Assembly (NCBI GenBank): GCA_023665755.1
Contig: JAMPDF010000007.1
Coordinates: 20,176-62,043, forward strand
Reading direction: 5' to 3'
Source: Prevotella sp.
GTDB taxonomy: Bacteria; Bacillota_I; Bacilli_A; ML615J-28; CAG-313
DNA: 41,868 bases
Below are positions 17,185 to 24,846 of this stretch, piece after piece. The position numbers and the translations under genes are program-made. How positions within the stretch are numbered: position 1 is the stretch's first letter; every line of letters begins with the position of its first letter. The notes beneath the pieces are model-generated. The model saw nothing but the letters and a program-made list of their open reading frames with translations, did no database searches and was not told where the DNA came from.

Positions 17185-19287
17185 ATGCAAAAAAACTATG
17201 TAACTTCTATTTTTGGACAAAATTTATTTACTGATGATGTAATGAGAAATTATTTACCCAAACCTATTTATATTAAATTTAAAAAAACTATTGATGAGGG
17301 TGTAGAATTAGATAACGAAGTTGCAGACGCCGTTGCTCATGCGATGAAAGAATGGGCCCTATCTCGTGGAGCAACTCATTTTACTCACTGGTTCCAACCT
17401 TTGACTGGTATTACCGCTGAGAAACATGATGCATTTATTAGACCTATCGATACTGGTAAAGCCATTATGGAATTTTCAGGGAAAGAACTTATCAAAGGAG
17501 AACCTGATGCATCTAGTTTTCCATCTGGTGGGATTCGCTCTACTTTTGAGGCGAGGGGATATACTGCTTGGGATTGTACATCTCCTGCTTTTTTGAAAGA
17601 AGATGGGAGCGGCGTGGTATTGTGTATCCCAACTGTTTTTTGTGCCTATACTGGAGAAGCTTTAGATAAAAAAACTCCACTTCTTCGTTCTTGTGAAGCA
17701 CTTGATAAGCAAGTAAAACGAATCCTTGCTTTATTTGGTGAAACCAATATTAAAAAAGTGGAATGCTCTGTGGGTCCTGAACAAGAATATTTTTTAGTAG
17801 ATCAAGAAAAATATATGCAAAGACTGGACTTAAAACTAACTGGCAGAACACTCTTTGGCGCAAAGCCACCTAAAGGCCAAGAAATGGATGATCATTATTT
17901 TGGCAGTATCAAAGAAAGAGTTGCCTCCTTTATGAAAGATATTGATGAAGAACTCTGGAAATTAGGCGTCAATGTAAAAACAGAACATAATGAAGCAGCA
18001 CCTTCTCAACATGAATGTGCCCTAGTTTACAGCAATGTCAATATCGCAACAGATCATAATCAATTAACAATGGAAGTAATGAAAAAAGTAGCCAAACGTC
18101 ATCACTTTGAATGTTTGCTTCACGAAAAACCATTTGCTGGAGTTAATGGGAGTGGAAAACACAATAACTGGTCGCTTAGAACAGATAGTGGAAAGAACTT
18201 GTTAGAGCCAGGTAAGACACCTCATGAGAATGCTCAATTTCTTTTATTCCTATCTGCTGTTATTGCTGCTGTGGATGAACATGCACTTTTACTTAGACTT
18301 GTATCATCCAATCCTGGCAATGACCATCGACTCGGCGCCAACGAAGCTCCTCCTGCTATTATTTCTATTTTTTTAGGTGACCAATTACAAGACATTGTTG
18401 AACAAATTATCGATAAAGGGGAAGCCCTTACCTCTAAAACGGGAGGAAAGATGCATATTGGTATCCATAGTTTACCTGTTATTTTTAAGGATTCAACGGA
18501 TCGCAATCGTACTTCTCCTTTTGCTTTTACAGGTAACAAATTTGAATTTCGAATGGTTGCATCTAGTATATCAATTGCAGATACCAATACTGCCCTCAAT
18601 GTGGCTGTAGCAGATGAACTTCGAAAAATAGCCGATAAACTCGAAAAATCAACCAATGTGGAAAAAGCCATTAAAAGACTCATTCGTACTACCCTTACAG
18701 AACATCAAAGAGTCATTTTCAATGGTAATGGTTATAGTGAAGACTGGATACAAGAAGCGGCCAAACGTGGTCTACCTCATGCAGCATCGTTTATAGACGC
18801 AATCCCCACTTTAAGCGATCCAAAGACCATAGCACTTTATGAATCTCATCAAGTATTAACTCAAAAAGAATTATTATCAAGAGCAGATGTAGACTATGAT
18901 TTATATGCCAAAACTTTACATATCGAAGCCTTAACTATGATGAATATGGTTAATGCCGAATATATACCTAGCATTTTATTATATTTACAACATATTTCTA
19001 CTACGCATCGCACAGTAAAAGAAGTATGCCCCAATCTCAAATGCACTACTACATCTACATTGATTGAAACTATTAGTGATTTATTAGATGAGGCCACTAA
19101 AGAAGTATCTACACTTGCCCAACTCGAAAAACAAACCAAGTGTTTATCTAGAAAAGAACTTGCCTATTTTTACAAAGATCAAATATTACCCATAATGAAA
19201 CATCTACGTGAAATTATTGACACTTTAGAAACTTATGTTGGTAAAACATATTGGCCTGTACCATCGTATACCGATTTATTATTTTAA
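17185..19287 (+). CDS. glnN: Type III glutamine synthetase (GlnN family)
   Basis: This enzyme makes glutamine from glutamate, ammonia and ATP. The 700-residue length is the hallmark of GSIII, against about 450 for GSI. GSIII motifs seen: ATHFTHWFQPLTGITAEKHD, SSFPSGGIRSTFEARGYTAWD, GPEQEYFLVD (metal-binding Glu residues), NEAAPSQHECALVYSNVN, GVNGSGKHNNWSL and SSNPGNDHRLGANEAPPAI. AGGAGG is 6 bases before the ATG at 17185; the ATG one codon earlier (17182) is only 3 bases away, so I prefer the second. It is alone on its transcript. No glnR or riboswitch signal was seen. Confidence 0.96.
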   Translation: MQKNYVTSIFGQNLFTDDVMRNYLPKPIYIKFKKTIDEGVELDNEVADAVAHAMKEWALSRGATHFTHWFQPLTGITAEKHDAFIRPIDTGKAIMEFSGKELIKGEPDASSFPSGGIRSTFEARGYTAWDCTSPAFLKEDGSGVVLCIPTVFCAYTGEALDKKTPLLRSCEALDKQVKRILALFGETNIKKVECSVGPEQEYFLVDQEKYMQRLDLKLTGRTLFGAKPPKGQEMDDHYFGSIKERVASFMKDIDEELWKLGVNVKTEHNEAAPSQHECALVYSNVNIATDHNQLTMEVMKKVAKRHHFECLLHEKPFAGVNGSGKHNNWSLRTDSGKNLLEPGKTPHENAQFLLFLSAVIAAVDEHALLLRLVSSNPGNDHRLGANEAPPAIISIFLGDQLQDIVEQIIDKGEALTSKTGGKMHIGIHSLPVIFKDSTDRNRTSPFAFTGNKFEFRMVASSISIADTNTALNVAVADELRKIADKLEKSTNVEKAIKRLIRTTLTEHQRVIFNGNGYSEDWIQEAAKRGLPHAASFIDAIPTLSDPKTIALYESHQVLTQKELLSRADVDYDLYAKTLHIEALTMMNMVNAEYIPSILLYLQHISTTHRTVKEVCPNLKCTTTSTLIETISDLLDEATKEVSTLAQLEKQTKCLSRKELAYFYKDQILPIMKHLREIIDTLETYVGKTYWPVPSYTDLLF

Positions 19288-19393
19288 TTATGCCTAACTT
19301 ATACCAGATAAAATGGATAAAAAAGTGATACGTCATTATCTAATTTAAACGAATGATTGCATTTGATTCATATAATAAAGCTATATGGATAAT

Positions 19394-19429
19394 AAAAAAA
19401 GCAAGATGATAAAACCATCTTGTTTTTTT
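19394..19429. terminator. Bidirectional terminator between glnN and degV-type gene
   Basis: CAAGATG (19402-19408) pairs with CATCTTG (19416-19422), flanked by A-run on the left and T-run on the right, so it can stop both convergent transcripts. The preceding 19288-19393 holds nothing I can interpret. Confidence 0.85.
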
Positions 19430-19455
19430 CAACAATTCATTCAATCTATTCCATT

Positions 19456-20337
19456 TTATTTCTGTAGATAATTGTTTACAACAATAGCGATAGCAAGTGA
19501 TCCAGGTCCAATATGACAAGTCACACTAAGTGATAAAGCATCTACAAAACGAAATGTCAATTTGGGAAATGCAGCAATGATTTCTTCTTTAAATTTAAGT
19601 GCTGCAGCAAGATTATTGGTATGTGCAACTGACACAACCATATTCCCTTGTTCATAATCATCCAAGAAATCAGTTGCCAATTCTTCGCGTATTTTTTGAA
19701 TCATTTTGCGTTTACCATGCACAGTTGTTAATGCAGTTGAAAATTTATCAAATTTATCTCCTCGCGAAAATAAAATGGGTTTGATTTGAAGCATTGTAGC
19801 CAGTGCCGCTGCGGCAGGTTTGATTCTTCCCCCTTTTTTCAGATACTTGAGTGTATCTAGCATAATATAAATGGACGATTTATTTTTTGTTTCTTCTAAA
19901 TAATCCTTAATTTCAGAAGCGCTTTTCCCTTGCTTTGCTAGTTCAATGGCCTCATACACACTTTCTTTTTGGGTAACCGATATTCTTAAATTGTCAACGA
20001 CTTGTACTTTTCCATCAAACTTTTCCGCAAGCGCTAATGCACTTTCACATGTGGCACTCAGTCCACTAGACATCGGAATATATACAATGGATTCATTTTC
20101 CTTTAATTGTTCTTTCCAAAGTGTTTCTAAATAATATTGTGATGGTTGAGAAGTAGAAATATTCGTATCTTCCATTAAAAGTTGATAAAATTCTTCTTGA
20201 CTAAGCGTGATTTCTTCTAAATACTCTTTTCCATTAATGGTAAACGGCATTGGAATCACAAATATTCCTAATTTTTCAGCTTCTTTTTGAAGCAACCCTG
20301 AATTCGAATCAGTAATAATTTTCACTTGATTTAACAT
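19456..20337 (-). CDS. DegV family fatty-acid-binding protein
   Basis: This 293-residue protein has the DegV fold: KIITDSNSGL at the start, FTINGKEYLEE, TSQPSQYYLE (the conserved TSxPs lipid-binding segment), VYIPMSSGLSAT, and LKYLKKGGRI near the middle. DegV proteins (FakB in Staphylococcus) present a fatty acid to a FakA kinase for phospholipid synthesis; no FakA gene lies nearby. AGGAGG is 8 bases from the ATG at 20337; the TTG two codons upstream is unlikely. It follows the rRNA methyltransferase gene by 24 bp and is probably co-transcribed. Confidence 0.92.
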   Translation of the reverse strand: MLNQVKIITDSNSGLLQKEAEKLGIFVIPMPFTINGKEYLEEITLSQEEFYQLLMEDTNISTSQPSQYYLETLWKEQLKENESIVYIPMSSGLSATCESALALAEKFDGKVQVVDNLRISVTQKESVYEAIELAKQGKSASEIKDYLEETKNKSSIYIMLDTLKYLKKGGRIKPAAAALATMLQIKPILFSRGDKFDKFSTALTTVHGKRKMIQKIREELATDFLDDYEQGNMVVSVAHTNNLAAALKFKEEIIAAFPKLTFRFVDALSLSVTCHIGPGSLAIAIVVNNYLQK

Positions 20338-20361
20338 ATACAATTCCTCCTGTATTTTGAT

Positions 20362-21150
20362 TTATTCTTTATCCATCCATTCATACATTATAATTGCTGA
20401 TGCAATAGCCACATTCAAAGATTCAACATGATTTTTCATTTCAATTTTCACTCTTTCATCCATTGCATCTAATATTGGCTTAGATATACCTCTAGCTTCG
20501 TTACCAAAACAAATTGCCATTTTTTTGCTTATTTGAATTTCTTGTAATGACTTGGCTTGTTGCAAGCAAGCACCATAGCATTTGACTTGATACTTTTTAA
20601 ATAAACCTATTGCTTCTTGCAAATTCATCTTCACAATGGGAATTTTAAATAAAGTTCCTTGTGTCGCCCGAATCACTTTTTCATTATATAGATCTACTGT
20701 ATTTGGACTCATCACAATTCCATCATAACCAAAAGCACTAGTAGTTCGAATAATAGTCCCTAAATTTCCAGGATCATTGATTTCATCTAGTAAAATCAAT
20801 TTGACTTCCTTTGCTTGAAGTAATTTTTCTAACTGTTTTGGACCATGACTAGGCATCTTCACTACCCCTAGAATTTGTTGGGGATGAATCGTAGTAGACA
20901 ATTTTTCAATAATTGCTGTAGTTACTATTAAAATTTGGACCTGATGAGAAAATGAAATAGATTGAATATATGATGTATCCGTTGTTACAACCATTTGTAA
21001 ATCAGGTGTTTTGGCTGCCTCTTCGACAAGATGAAATCCTTCAACAAGAAATTTTTTCTCGTGATTTCTTGTTTTTTTATCTTTCAGTGATTGTAAGTAC
21101 TTGATTTTTTCATTGTTGATAGATTGTATTTGAATCCTATTTTCGGCCAT
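20362..21150 (-). CDS. SpoU/TrmH family RNA 2'-O-ribose methyltransferase
   Basis: The 262-residue protein has an N-terminal substrate-binding domain (NEKIKYLQSLKDKKTRN ... FLVEGFHLVEEA) and a C-terminal SPOUT knot with motifs NDPGNLGTIIRT (1), CFGNEARGI (2) and SLNVAIASAIIMYE (3). It should methylate the ribose of a specific nucleotide in rRNA or tRNA using SAM; the closest named relative is Bacillus YsgA, often annotated as 23S rRNA methyltransferase. The target base cannot be told from sequence. GGGGAGG precedes the ATG. Confidence 0.93.
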   Translation of the reverse strand: MAENRIQIQSINNEKIKYLQSLKDKKTRNHEKKFLVEGFHLVEEAAKTPDLQMVVTTDTSYIQSISFSHQVQILIVTTAIIEKLSTTIHPQQILGVVKMPSHGPKQLEKLLQAKEVKLILLDEINDPGNLGTIIRTTSAFGYDGIVMSPNTVDLYNEKVIRATQGTLFKIPIVKMNLQEAIGLFKKYQVKCYGACLQQAKSLQEIQISKKMAICFGNEARGISKPILDAMDERVKIEMKNHVESLNVAIASAIIMYEWMDKE

Positions 21151-21181
21151 ATTTCCTCCCCAAGGTAGTATAATCTTATTT

Positions 21182-21190
21182 ATTATATCA
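21182..21190 (-). promoter_or_regulatory. Extended -10 promoter for the methyltransferase-DegV unit
   Basis: TGATATAAT on the minus strand (21190-21182) gives an extended -10 (TG-n-TATAAT) 32 bp before the start. No good -35 is visible, consistent with extended -10 promoters. Confidence 0.5.
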
Positions 21191-21232
21191 CATTTTGTCT
21201 TTTTTCTAATTCAATATGCTATTTTTAAAGTC

Positions 21233-21266
21233 AAAAAATAGGTGTTTATTCAAAACACCTATTTTC
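21233..21266 (-). terminator. Terminator after the coat protein pair
   Basis: Eleven-bp perfect stem (21237-21247 with 21253-21263), 5-base loop, followed by a minus-strand run of six T. Confidence 0.85.
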
Positions 21267-21270
21267 ATAT

Positions 21271-21519
21271 TTAATTTTGACCTGTATATTTGTTATATGC
21301 TTGTCTTACTTTTGCAACATCGGCAGGATCTGTTTTATACCAACCTCTTGCCTCCATTGTTTTATAAATATCACCTTGCATAGAAAGGCTTGTAAATAAA
21401 CTATCATTAAAAGCTGTACATATTGTAGGTGTAGATGATTCGATAGTACCATGCATATATAAATCACAAATCCCCTTCGTATTTAATAATAAATCTTCCA
21501 TTAATGCTCTATCGTCCAT
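21271..21519 (-). CDS. CotF-like spore coat protein
   Basis: This 82-residue protein has the CotF-family pattern: DRALMEDLLLNTKGICDLYMHGTIES near the start, a helical middle (STPTICTAFNDSLFTSLSMQ) and MEARGWYK near the C-terminus. CotF proteins are minor spore coat components. AGGAGG is 8 bases from the ATG at 21519; a GTG three codons upstream is open but badly spaced. The start overlaps the end of the 64-residue upstream gene by 11 bp, so the two are translationally coupled. Confidence 0.85.
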   Translation of the reverse strand: MDDRALMEDLLLNTKGICDLYMHGTIESSTPTICTAFNDSLFTSLSMQGDIYKTMEARGWYKTDPADVAKVRQAYNKYTGQN

Positions 21520-21703
21520 TTGTTGCACCTCCTAAAACATTTAAAAATTTTGTCTCTAATTCCAAATTTTTTTGTGATAACGTTTGAACAAAAGCCTTTA
21601 AATTAGGATCTTGAATAGTTCTTGAATACGTTTCACAAAGCGTTTTAAAGTGTTGAATATGTCCAAGTGCATCTTCAACATATAATAATTCTTTTCCAGT
21701 CAT
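21509..21703 (-). CDS. Small coat-associated protein paired with CotF-like protein
   Basis: A 64-residue helical protein (TGKELLYVEDALGHIQHF ... LKAFVQTLSQKNLELETKFL) of a type often found just upstream of, or similar to half of, CotF-like proteins in spore-forming Clostridia-like bacteria. The frame continues to 21733 but AGGAGG is 8 bases before the ATG at 21703. A sporulation-type promoter lies 21 bp upstream. The function is unknown; coat or coat-assembly is inferred from its coupled partner. Confidence 0.75.
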   Translation of the reverse strand: MTGKELLYVEDALGHIQHFKTLCETYSRTIQDPNLKAFVQTLSQKNLELETKFLNVLGGATNGR

Positions 21704-21723
21704 ATATAATTCCTCCTTATCTT

Positions 21724-21754
21724 TAGTATGCAACCAATCTTCATCTTTTATACA
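21724..21754 (-). promoter_or_regulatory. Sporulation sigma (sigma-G-like) promoter for the coat pair
   Basis: On the minus strand TGTATA (21754-21749) and CATACTA (21730-21724) are separated by 18 bases, matching the forespore sigma-G pattern (TGMATA, N17-18, CATACTA) at all but one position. A mother-cell sigma with a related -10 cannot be excluded. No sigma-A promoter is evident here. Confidence 0.6.
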
Positions 21755-21758
21755 TTAT

Positions 21759-21792
21759 AAAAAAGTGTGCAATTATACAATTGCACCTTTTT
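21759..21792 (-). terminator. Terminator after the SASP gene
   Basis: GTGCAATT (21767-21774) pairs with AATTGCAC (21779-21786) around ATAC, with A-run and T-run on the two sides; read on the minus strand it ends the SASP transcript. Confidence 0.85.
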
Positions 21793-21800
21793 TTACTGAA

Positions 21801-22001
21801 CTATTTTCCTTGTAAATTAGATTGAGCCATAGACACTAAACGACGTGTGATTTCACCACCAACTGAACCGTTTTGACGAGCTGTTGCATCTGGGCCAAGG
21901 TTAACTCCTAATTCATTTGCAATTTCATATTTCATTTGGTTAATTGCATTTTCAGAACCAGGTACTACTAATCTATTTTTAGAGTAAGATGAGTTATTCA
22001 T
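21801..22001 (-). CDS. Alpha/beta-type small acid-soluble spore protein (SASP)
   Basis: This 66-residue protein is a standard DNA-binding SASP that coats and protects spore DNA. The first conserved block is MKYEIANELGVNL, containing the germination protease (GPR) site E-I-A; the second is NGSVGGEITRRLVSMAQ. AGGAGGTGA precedes the ATG. It is monocistronic. It is the clearest sign that the organism makes endospores. Confidence 0.96.
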   Translation of the reverse strand: MNNSSYSKNRLVVPGSENAINQMKYEIANELGVNLGPDATARQNGSVGGEITRRLVSMAQSNLQGK

Positions 22002-22023
22002 TCATTTCACCTCCTGTCAAAAA

Positions 22024-22053
22024 TAGTATTGACGATTTCAAACAGATTATAAC
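22024..22053 (-). promoter_or_regulatory. Candidate SASP promoter (sigma-G-like, overlapping an extended -10)
   Basis: On the minus strand GTTATA (22053-22048) and AATACTA (22030-22024) are 17 bases apart, a weaker sigma-G match. The same stretch contains TGTTATAAT, which could be a sigma-A extended -10. Gene function favours the sporulation reading. Confidence 0.4.
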
Positions 22054-22077
22054 AATATTTTATTGGTAAATTATGGT

Positions 22078-23307
22078 TTAAAACAAGTCATCCATTATCT
22101 CATTTTCATTTACATTGTACATATAATGACTACCCTTTTTGAGCGTTACTCTAACAGTTCCTTCTACAGCATAGTCAATCATTTCTGCAAAATTTATTTT
22201 TTGTTCCTCTTGTTTTGCGTGAGAAATGCTTGGCTTAATTTGAGGATGTTTGGGCACAAAAACAGTACAACAATCTTCATAAGGTCGAATAGAAATATCA
22301 TATGTATCAATTTGTTTAGCAACATCAACAATATCTTGTTTATCAAATGTAGCTAAAGGCCGAATCACCGGTATACCAACAACATCTTCTATCGTTGTCA
22401 TACTCTCTAAAGTTTGGCTTGCTACTTGACCAATATTTTCACCATTTACAATAGCTAGTGCTCCCACTTTTTGGGCCAAACGCTCCGTAATCCGATACAT
22501 CATCCTACGCATAATGGTAATACAATAATCTTCCCGACAAGCATCATAAATTGCCTTTTGGATGGTTGTAAAAGGAACAATATGAAGACGAATTGATTGA
22601 TATTCTGTATAAGGAATGATTTTTTCTAATAAGTCAACTACCTTTTGAACTGCTAAATCTGATGTATATGGTGGTGCCGCAAAATGAACTGCTTCAATCG
22701 TCATTCCTTTTTTGATGGCCATATATCCAGCAACCACACTATCAATTCCTCCTGAAATCATCAACATCGTTTTACCTAAACTACCTGCAGGAAAACCACC
22801 TAATCCCTTTTGAATGGTTGTGTATAAAAAAGTGCCTTCTTGTCTTACATCTAAAGACAAAATAAAATCAGGGTGATGCACATCCGCTTGAATTCCTGGT
22901 AATTGTTGAAACAAATAACGACTTACTTCTTTAGTTATTTCTAACGATGTCTTTGGAAATTTTTTATCTCCTCTACTGGTTTCTACCTTAAACGTATGTG
23001 CCCCTTGTTCAAACTCTTTTTGAACTAATATCTTAGCCGTTTCACTGATTGCGGATAAATCGGATAATGTACGAGAAACAACACTAAAAGAATAAATACC
23101 TGGTACCTTCTTCAATATCTGTGAAACTAGGATAGAATCCTCGCCATGTAGTAAAACATAAAAACGAAGCCCTCTGCTTTCATAAGTTAATTTTTCAAAG
23201 TTTTTTAAGGCTCGTTTAATATTATTATTAATTTTAGTGATAAATTGTTTACGATTGCTTTTTTTTAAACTCAGTTCACCATAACGTATTAAAATATGAT
23301 CTTCCAT
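22078..23307 (-). CDS. thiI: tRNA uridine 4-sulfurtransferase ThiI
   Basis: ThiI makes 4-thiouridine at position 8 of tRNA using sulfur from a cysteine desulfurase. The 409-residue protein has an NFLD/THUMP RNA-binding region (about 1-165, HPDFILSLDVR) and an adenylating PP-loop domain with SGGIDS at 185-190. CCTVF near 347 holds the cysteine equivalent to the catalytic one; the C-terminal rhodanese domain of E. coli ThiI is absent, as in Bacillus. It starts 2 bp after the cysteine desulfurase gene, its expected sulfur donor. Confidence 0.96.
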   Translation of the reverse strand: MEDHILIRYGELSLKKSNRKQFITKINNNIKRALKNFEKLTYESRGLRFYVLLHGEDSILVSQILKKVPGIYSFSVVSRTLSDLSAISETAKILVQKEFEQGAHTFKVETSRGDKKFPKTSLEITKEVSRYLFQQLPGIQADVHHPDFILSLDVRQEGTFLYTTIQKGLGGFPAGSLGKTMLMISGGIDSVVAGYMAIKKGMTIEAVHFAAPPYTSDLAVQKVVDLLEKIIPYTEYQSIRLHIVPFTTIQKAIYDACREDYCITIMRRMMYRITERLAQKVGALAIVNGENIGQVASQTLESMTTIEDVVGIPVIRPLATFDKQDIVDVAKQIDTYDISIRPYEDCCTVFVPKHPQIKPSISHAKQEEQKINFAEMIDYAVEGTVRVTLKKGSHYMYNVNENEIMDDLF

Positions 23308-23309
23308 AA

Positions 23310-24431
23310 TTACATCCTTTCTAATGCTTTTAATCTTACAATCAATTCATCTATGTCTTGTGTTGTATTTTGTTCTGATAAACTGATGCGAATCATATTG
23401 ATAGCTCGCCATGTTTCGTCTGTTAAAACTTGAATAGCTCGCTCCAAGGTTTGTTGTTTTTCATTACATGCGGATCCAATACCTACATAAATATCATATT
23501 GTTCTAAATAATGCATTACGGTTTCACCTTTTATATGCGAAAAACTAATGCTCACTACATAAGGAGAATATTTTCCTTTGCTTTGATTGATGGTAACAAA
23601 AGGAATATCTTTTAAACACTGTAAGAGATAATCATTTAATTTTTGGACATACTGATAATGTGCGTCTAAATCTTGATATGCTAGTGTCAATGTTTTCGAT
23701 GCCGCAACAATTCCTGCTACATCCATTGTACCACCACGAACATCATTTTGTTGATGTCCACCATGAATCATCGTTTGTAAAACCAATGATTTAGAAGTAA
23801 TCAATAATCCAGTTCCTTTTAATCCACCAATTTTATGCATCGTAATGGTCATCAAATCAACTTCATTTGGATTATAGTCAAAAGGAATCTTTCCAATTCC
23901 TTGTACAGCATCTACATGTATTTTAGCATGACTATATGCTTTCACCACTTGAATCATCTGATTGATGGGTTGGATACTTCCAATAATATTATTCACCCAC
24001 ATCATAGATACAAGTATGGTATCTTTTGTTAGTGCTGCTTTTAATTCCTCTATATCTACAACTCCATTGCGAGTACTCAAATACGTAACACGAAAACCCT
24101 TTTTTTCTAAATCTTGAAATACACGATAAACCGAAGGATGTTCTACTTGTGTAGTAATAATATGTTTATTTTTTCCCATATATGGCATACATATACCATA
24201 TATGGCAAGATTATTGGCTTCTGTTGCACCAGAAGTATAATAAATGTTTTTTTCTTGTAAGGATAGTGTTTTTAAAATAGTTGTAGTTGCCTTATCTATA
24301 TAGTTTTTTGCGACTACTCCTAATTTGTGCATGCTACTTGGATTATGCCAAATGGTCTTCGCTACTTGATGATAGACTTCAAGTACTGTTGAAGAAGGAA
24401 TCGATGTAGCTGCATGATCTAAATATATCAT
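23310..24431 (-). CDS. NifS-type cysteine desulfurase (ThiI partner)
   Basis: This PLP enzyme takes sulfur from cysteine as a persulfide. The 373-residue protein starts YLDHAATS, has the PLP lysine in MHK (Lys200) and the active cysteine in GSACNE (Cys322) in a short loop. It corresponds in context to Bacillus NifZ, the dedicated sulfur donor of ThiI. I place the start at 24431, with AGGTG 5 bases upstream; 24434 is a close alternative, and the longer open frame runs into the divergent promoter. It is co-transcribed with thiI. Confidence 0.95.
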   Translation of the reverse strand: MIYLDHAATSIPSSTVLEVYHQVAKTIWHNPSSMHKLGVVAKNYIDKATTTILKTLSLQEKNIYYTSGATEANNLAIYGICMPYMGKNKHIITTQVEHPSVYRVFQDLEKKGFRVTYLSTRNGVVDIEELKAALTKDTILVSMMWVNNIIGSIQPINQMIQVVKAYSHAKIHVDAVQGIGKIPFDYNPNEVDLMTITMHKIGGLKGTGLLITSKSLVLQTMIHGGHQQNDVRGGTMDVAGIVAASKTLTLAYQDLDAHYQYVQKLNDYLLQCLKDIPFVTINQSKGKYSPYVVSISFSHIKGETVMHYLEQYDIYVGIGSACNEKQQTLERAIQVLTDETWRAINMIRISLSEQNTTQDIDELIVRLKALERM

Positions 24432-24453
24432 CATATCACCTAATTTCTTTCTT

Positions 24454-24482
24454 ATTATACTATAAATGCAAAAGTTTTGCAA
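24454..24482 (-). promoter_or_regulatory. Promoter of the cysteine desulfurase-thiI operon, sharing its -35 with the opposite promoter
   Basis: On the minus strand TTGCAA (24482-24477), 17 bases, then TATAAT (24459-24454). TTGCAA is its own reverse complement and is also the -35 of the plus-strand promoter. Confidence 0.8.
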
Positions 24483-24497
24483 AGATTTCAAATCTTT
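24467..24497. repeat. Two adjoining perfect inverted repeats in the divergent promoter
   Basis: IR1 is TGCAAAA-G-TTTTGCA (24467-24481) and covers the shared -35. IR2 is AAAGATTT-C-AAATCTTT (24481-24497) and fills the spacer of the plus-strand promoter. Both have perfect arms around one central base. They look like regulator-binding sites; the regulator is unknown. Confidence 0.7.
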
Positions 24498-24505
24498 CGT
24501 ATAAT
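24477..24505 (+). promoter_or_regulatory. Promoter of the TSCPD gene
   Basis: TTGCAA (24477-24482), 17 bases, then TATAAT (24500-24505), 28 bp before the start codon. It uses the same -35 hexamer as the divergent promoter, so the two probably cannot be occupied at once. Confidence 0.8.
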
Positions 24506-24533
24506 GAAATTCATATCAAAGGAGATGAAATGT

Positions 24534-24794
24534 ATGAAACATATCGATTTTACCCCTAGTGGTGTTTGTAGTAAAAAAATTAGTTTTGATATTAGCGATG
24601 ATGGTCGTATCTATAATTTAAATTTTCTAGGTGGATGCCCTGGCAATCTTGCGGCAATATCCAAATTATTAGAAGGTGCAAAGGCCAATCAAGTAGCCAC
24701 ATTATTACAAGGCAACACTTGTGGGCCTAGAAAAACAAGTTGTGCTGATCAATTATCTAAGGCACTCCAACAAGCAGTCCAAGAAAATAATTGA
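24534..24794 (+). CDS. TSCPD domain protein (small Cys-containing, unknown function)
   Basis: This 86-residue protein belongs to the short TSCPD group: FTPSGVCSKKI, NLNFLGGCPGNLAAISKLLEG and GPRKTSCADQLS (TSCPDQL in most members; the Pro is Ala here). The TSCPD domain also occurs at the C-terminus of class II ribonucleotide reductases and is thought to bind metal through its cysteines. AAGGAGAT lies 7 bases before the ATG at 24534; upstream in-frame ATGs overlap the promoter. The function is unknown. Its position opposite a sulfur-mobilising operon on a shared promoter hints at linked control. Confidence 0.88.
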   Translation: MKHIDFTPSGVCSKKISFDISDDGRIYNLNFLGGCPGNLAAISKLLEGAKANQVATLLQGNTCGPRKTSCADQLSKALQQAVQENN

Positions 24795-24802
24795 TATTTC
24801 TT

Positions 24803-24846
24803 AAAAAAATAGATGTAAGTTCTTTTAATACTTACATCTATTTTTC
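24803..24846. terminator. Bidirectional terminator between TSCPD gene and the zinc operon
   Basis: A perfect 12-bp stem (24809-24820 with 24830-24841, 9-base loop) extended by A and T runs serves both convergent transcripts. The TAG stop of the minus-strand gene (24840-24838) lies inside the stem. Confidence 0.85.

Noticed and set aside
18234..18683. 149-codon minus-strand open frame inside glutamine synthetase
   Set aside because: Antisense shadow of a conserved coding region; no supporting signals.
19288..19393. Possible small RNA or riboswitch after glnN
   Set aside because: Only weak AT-rich symmetry, no promoter and no stable fold that I can see before the bidirectional terminator.
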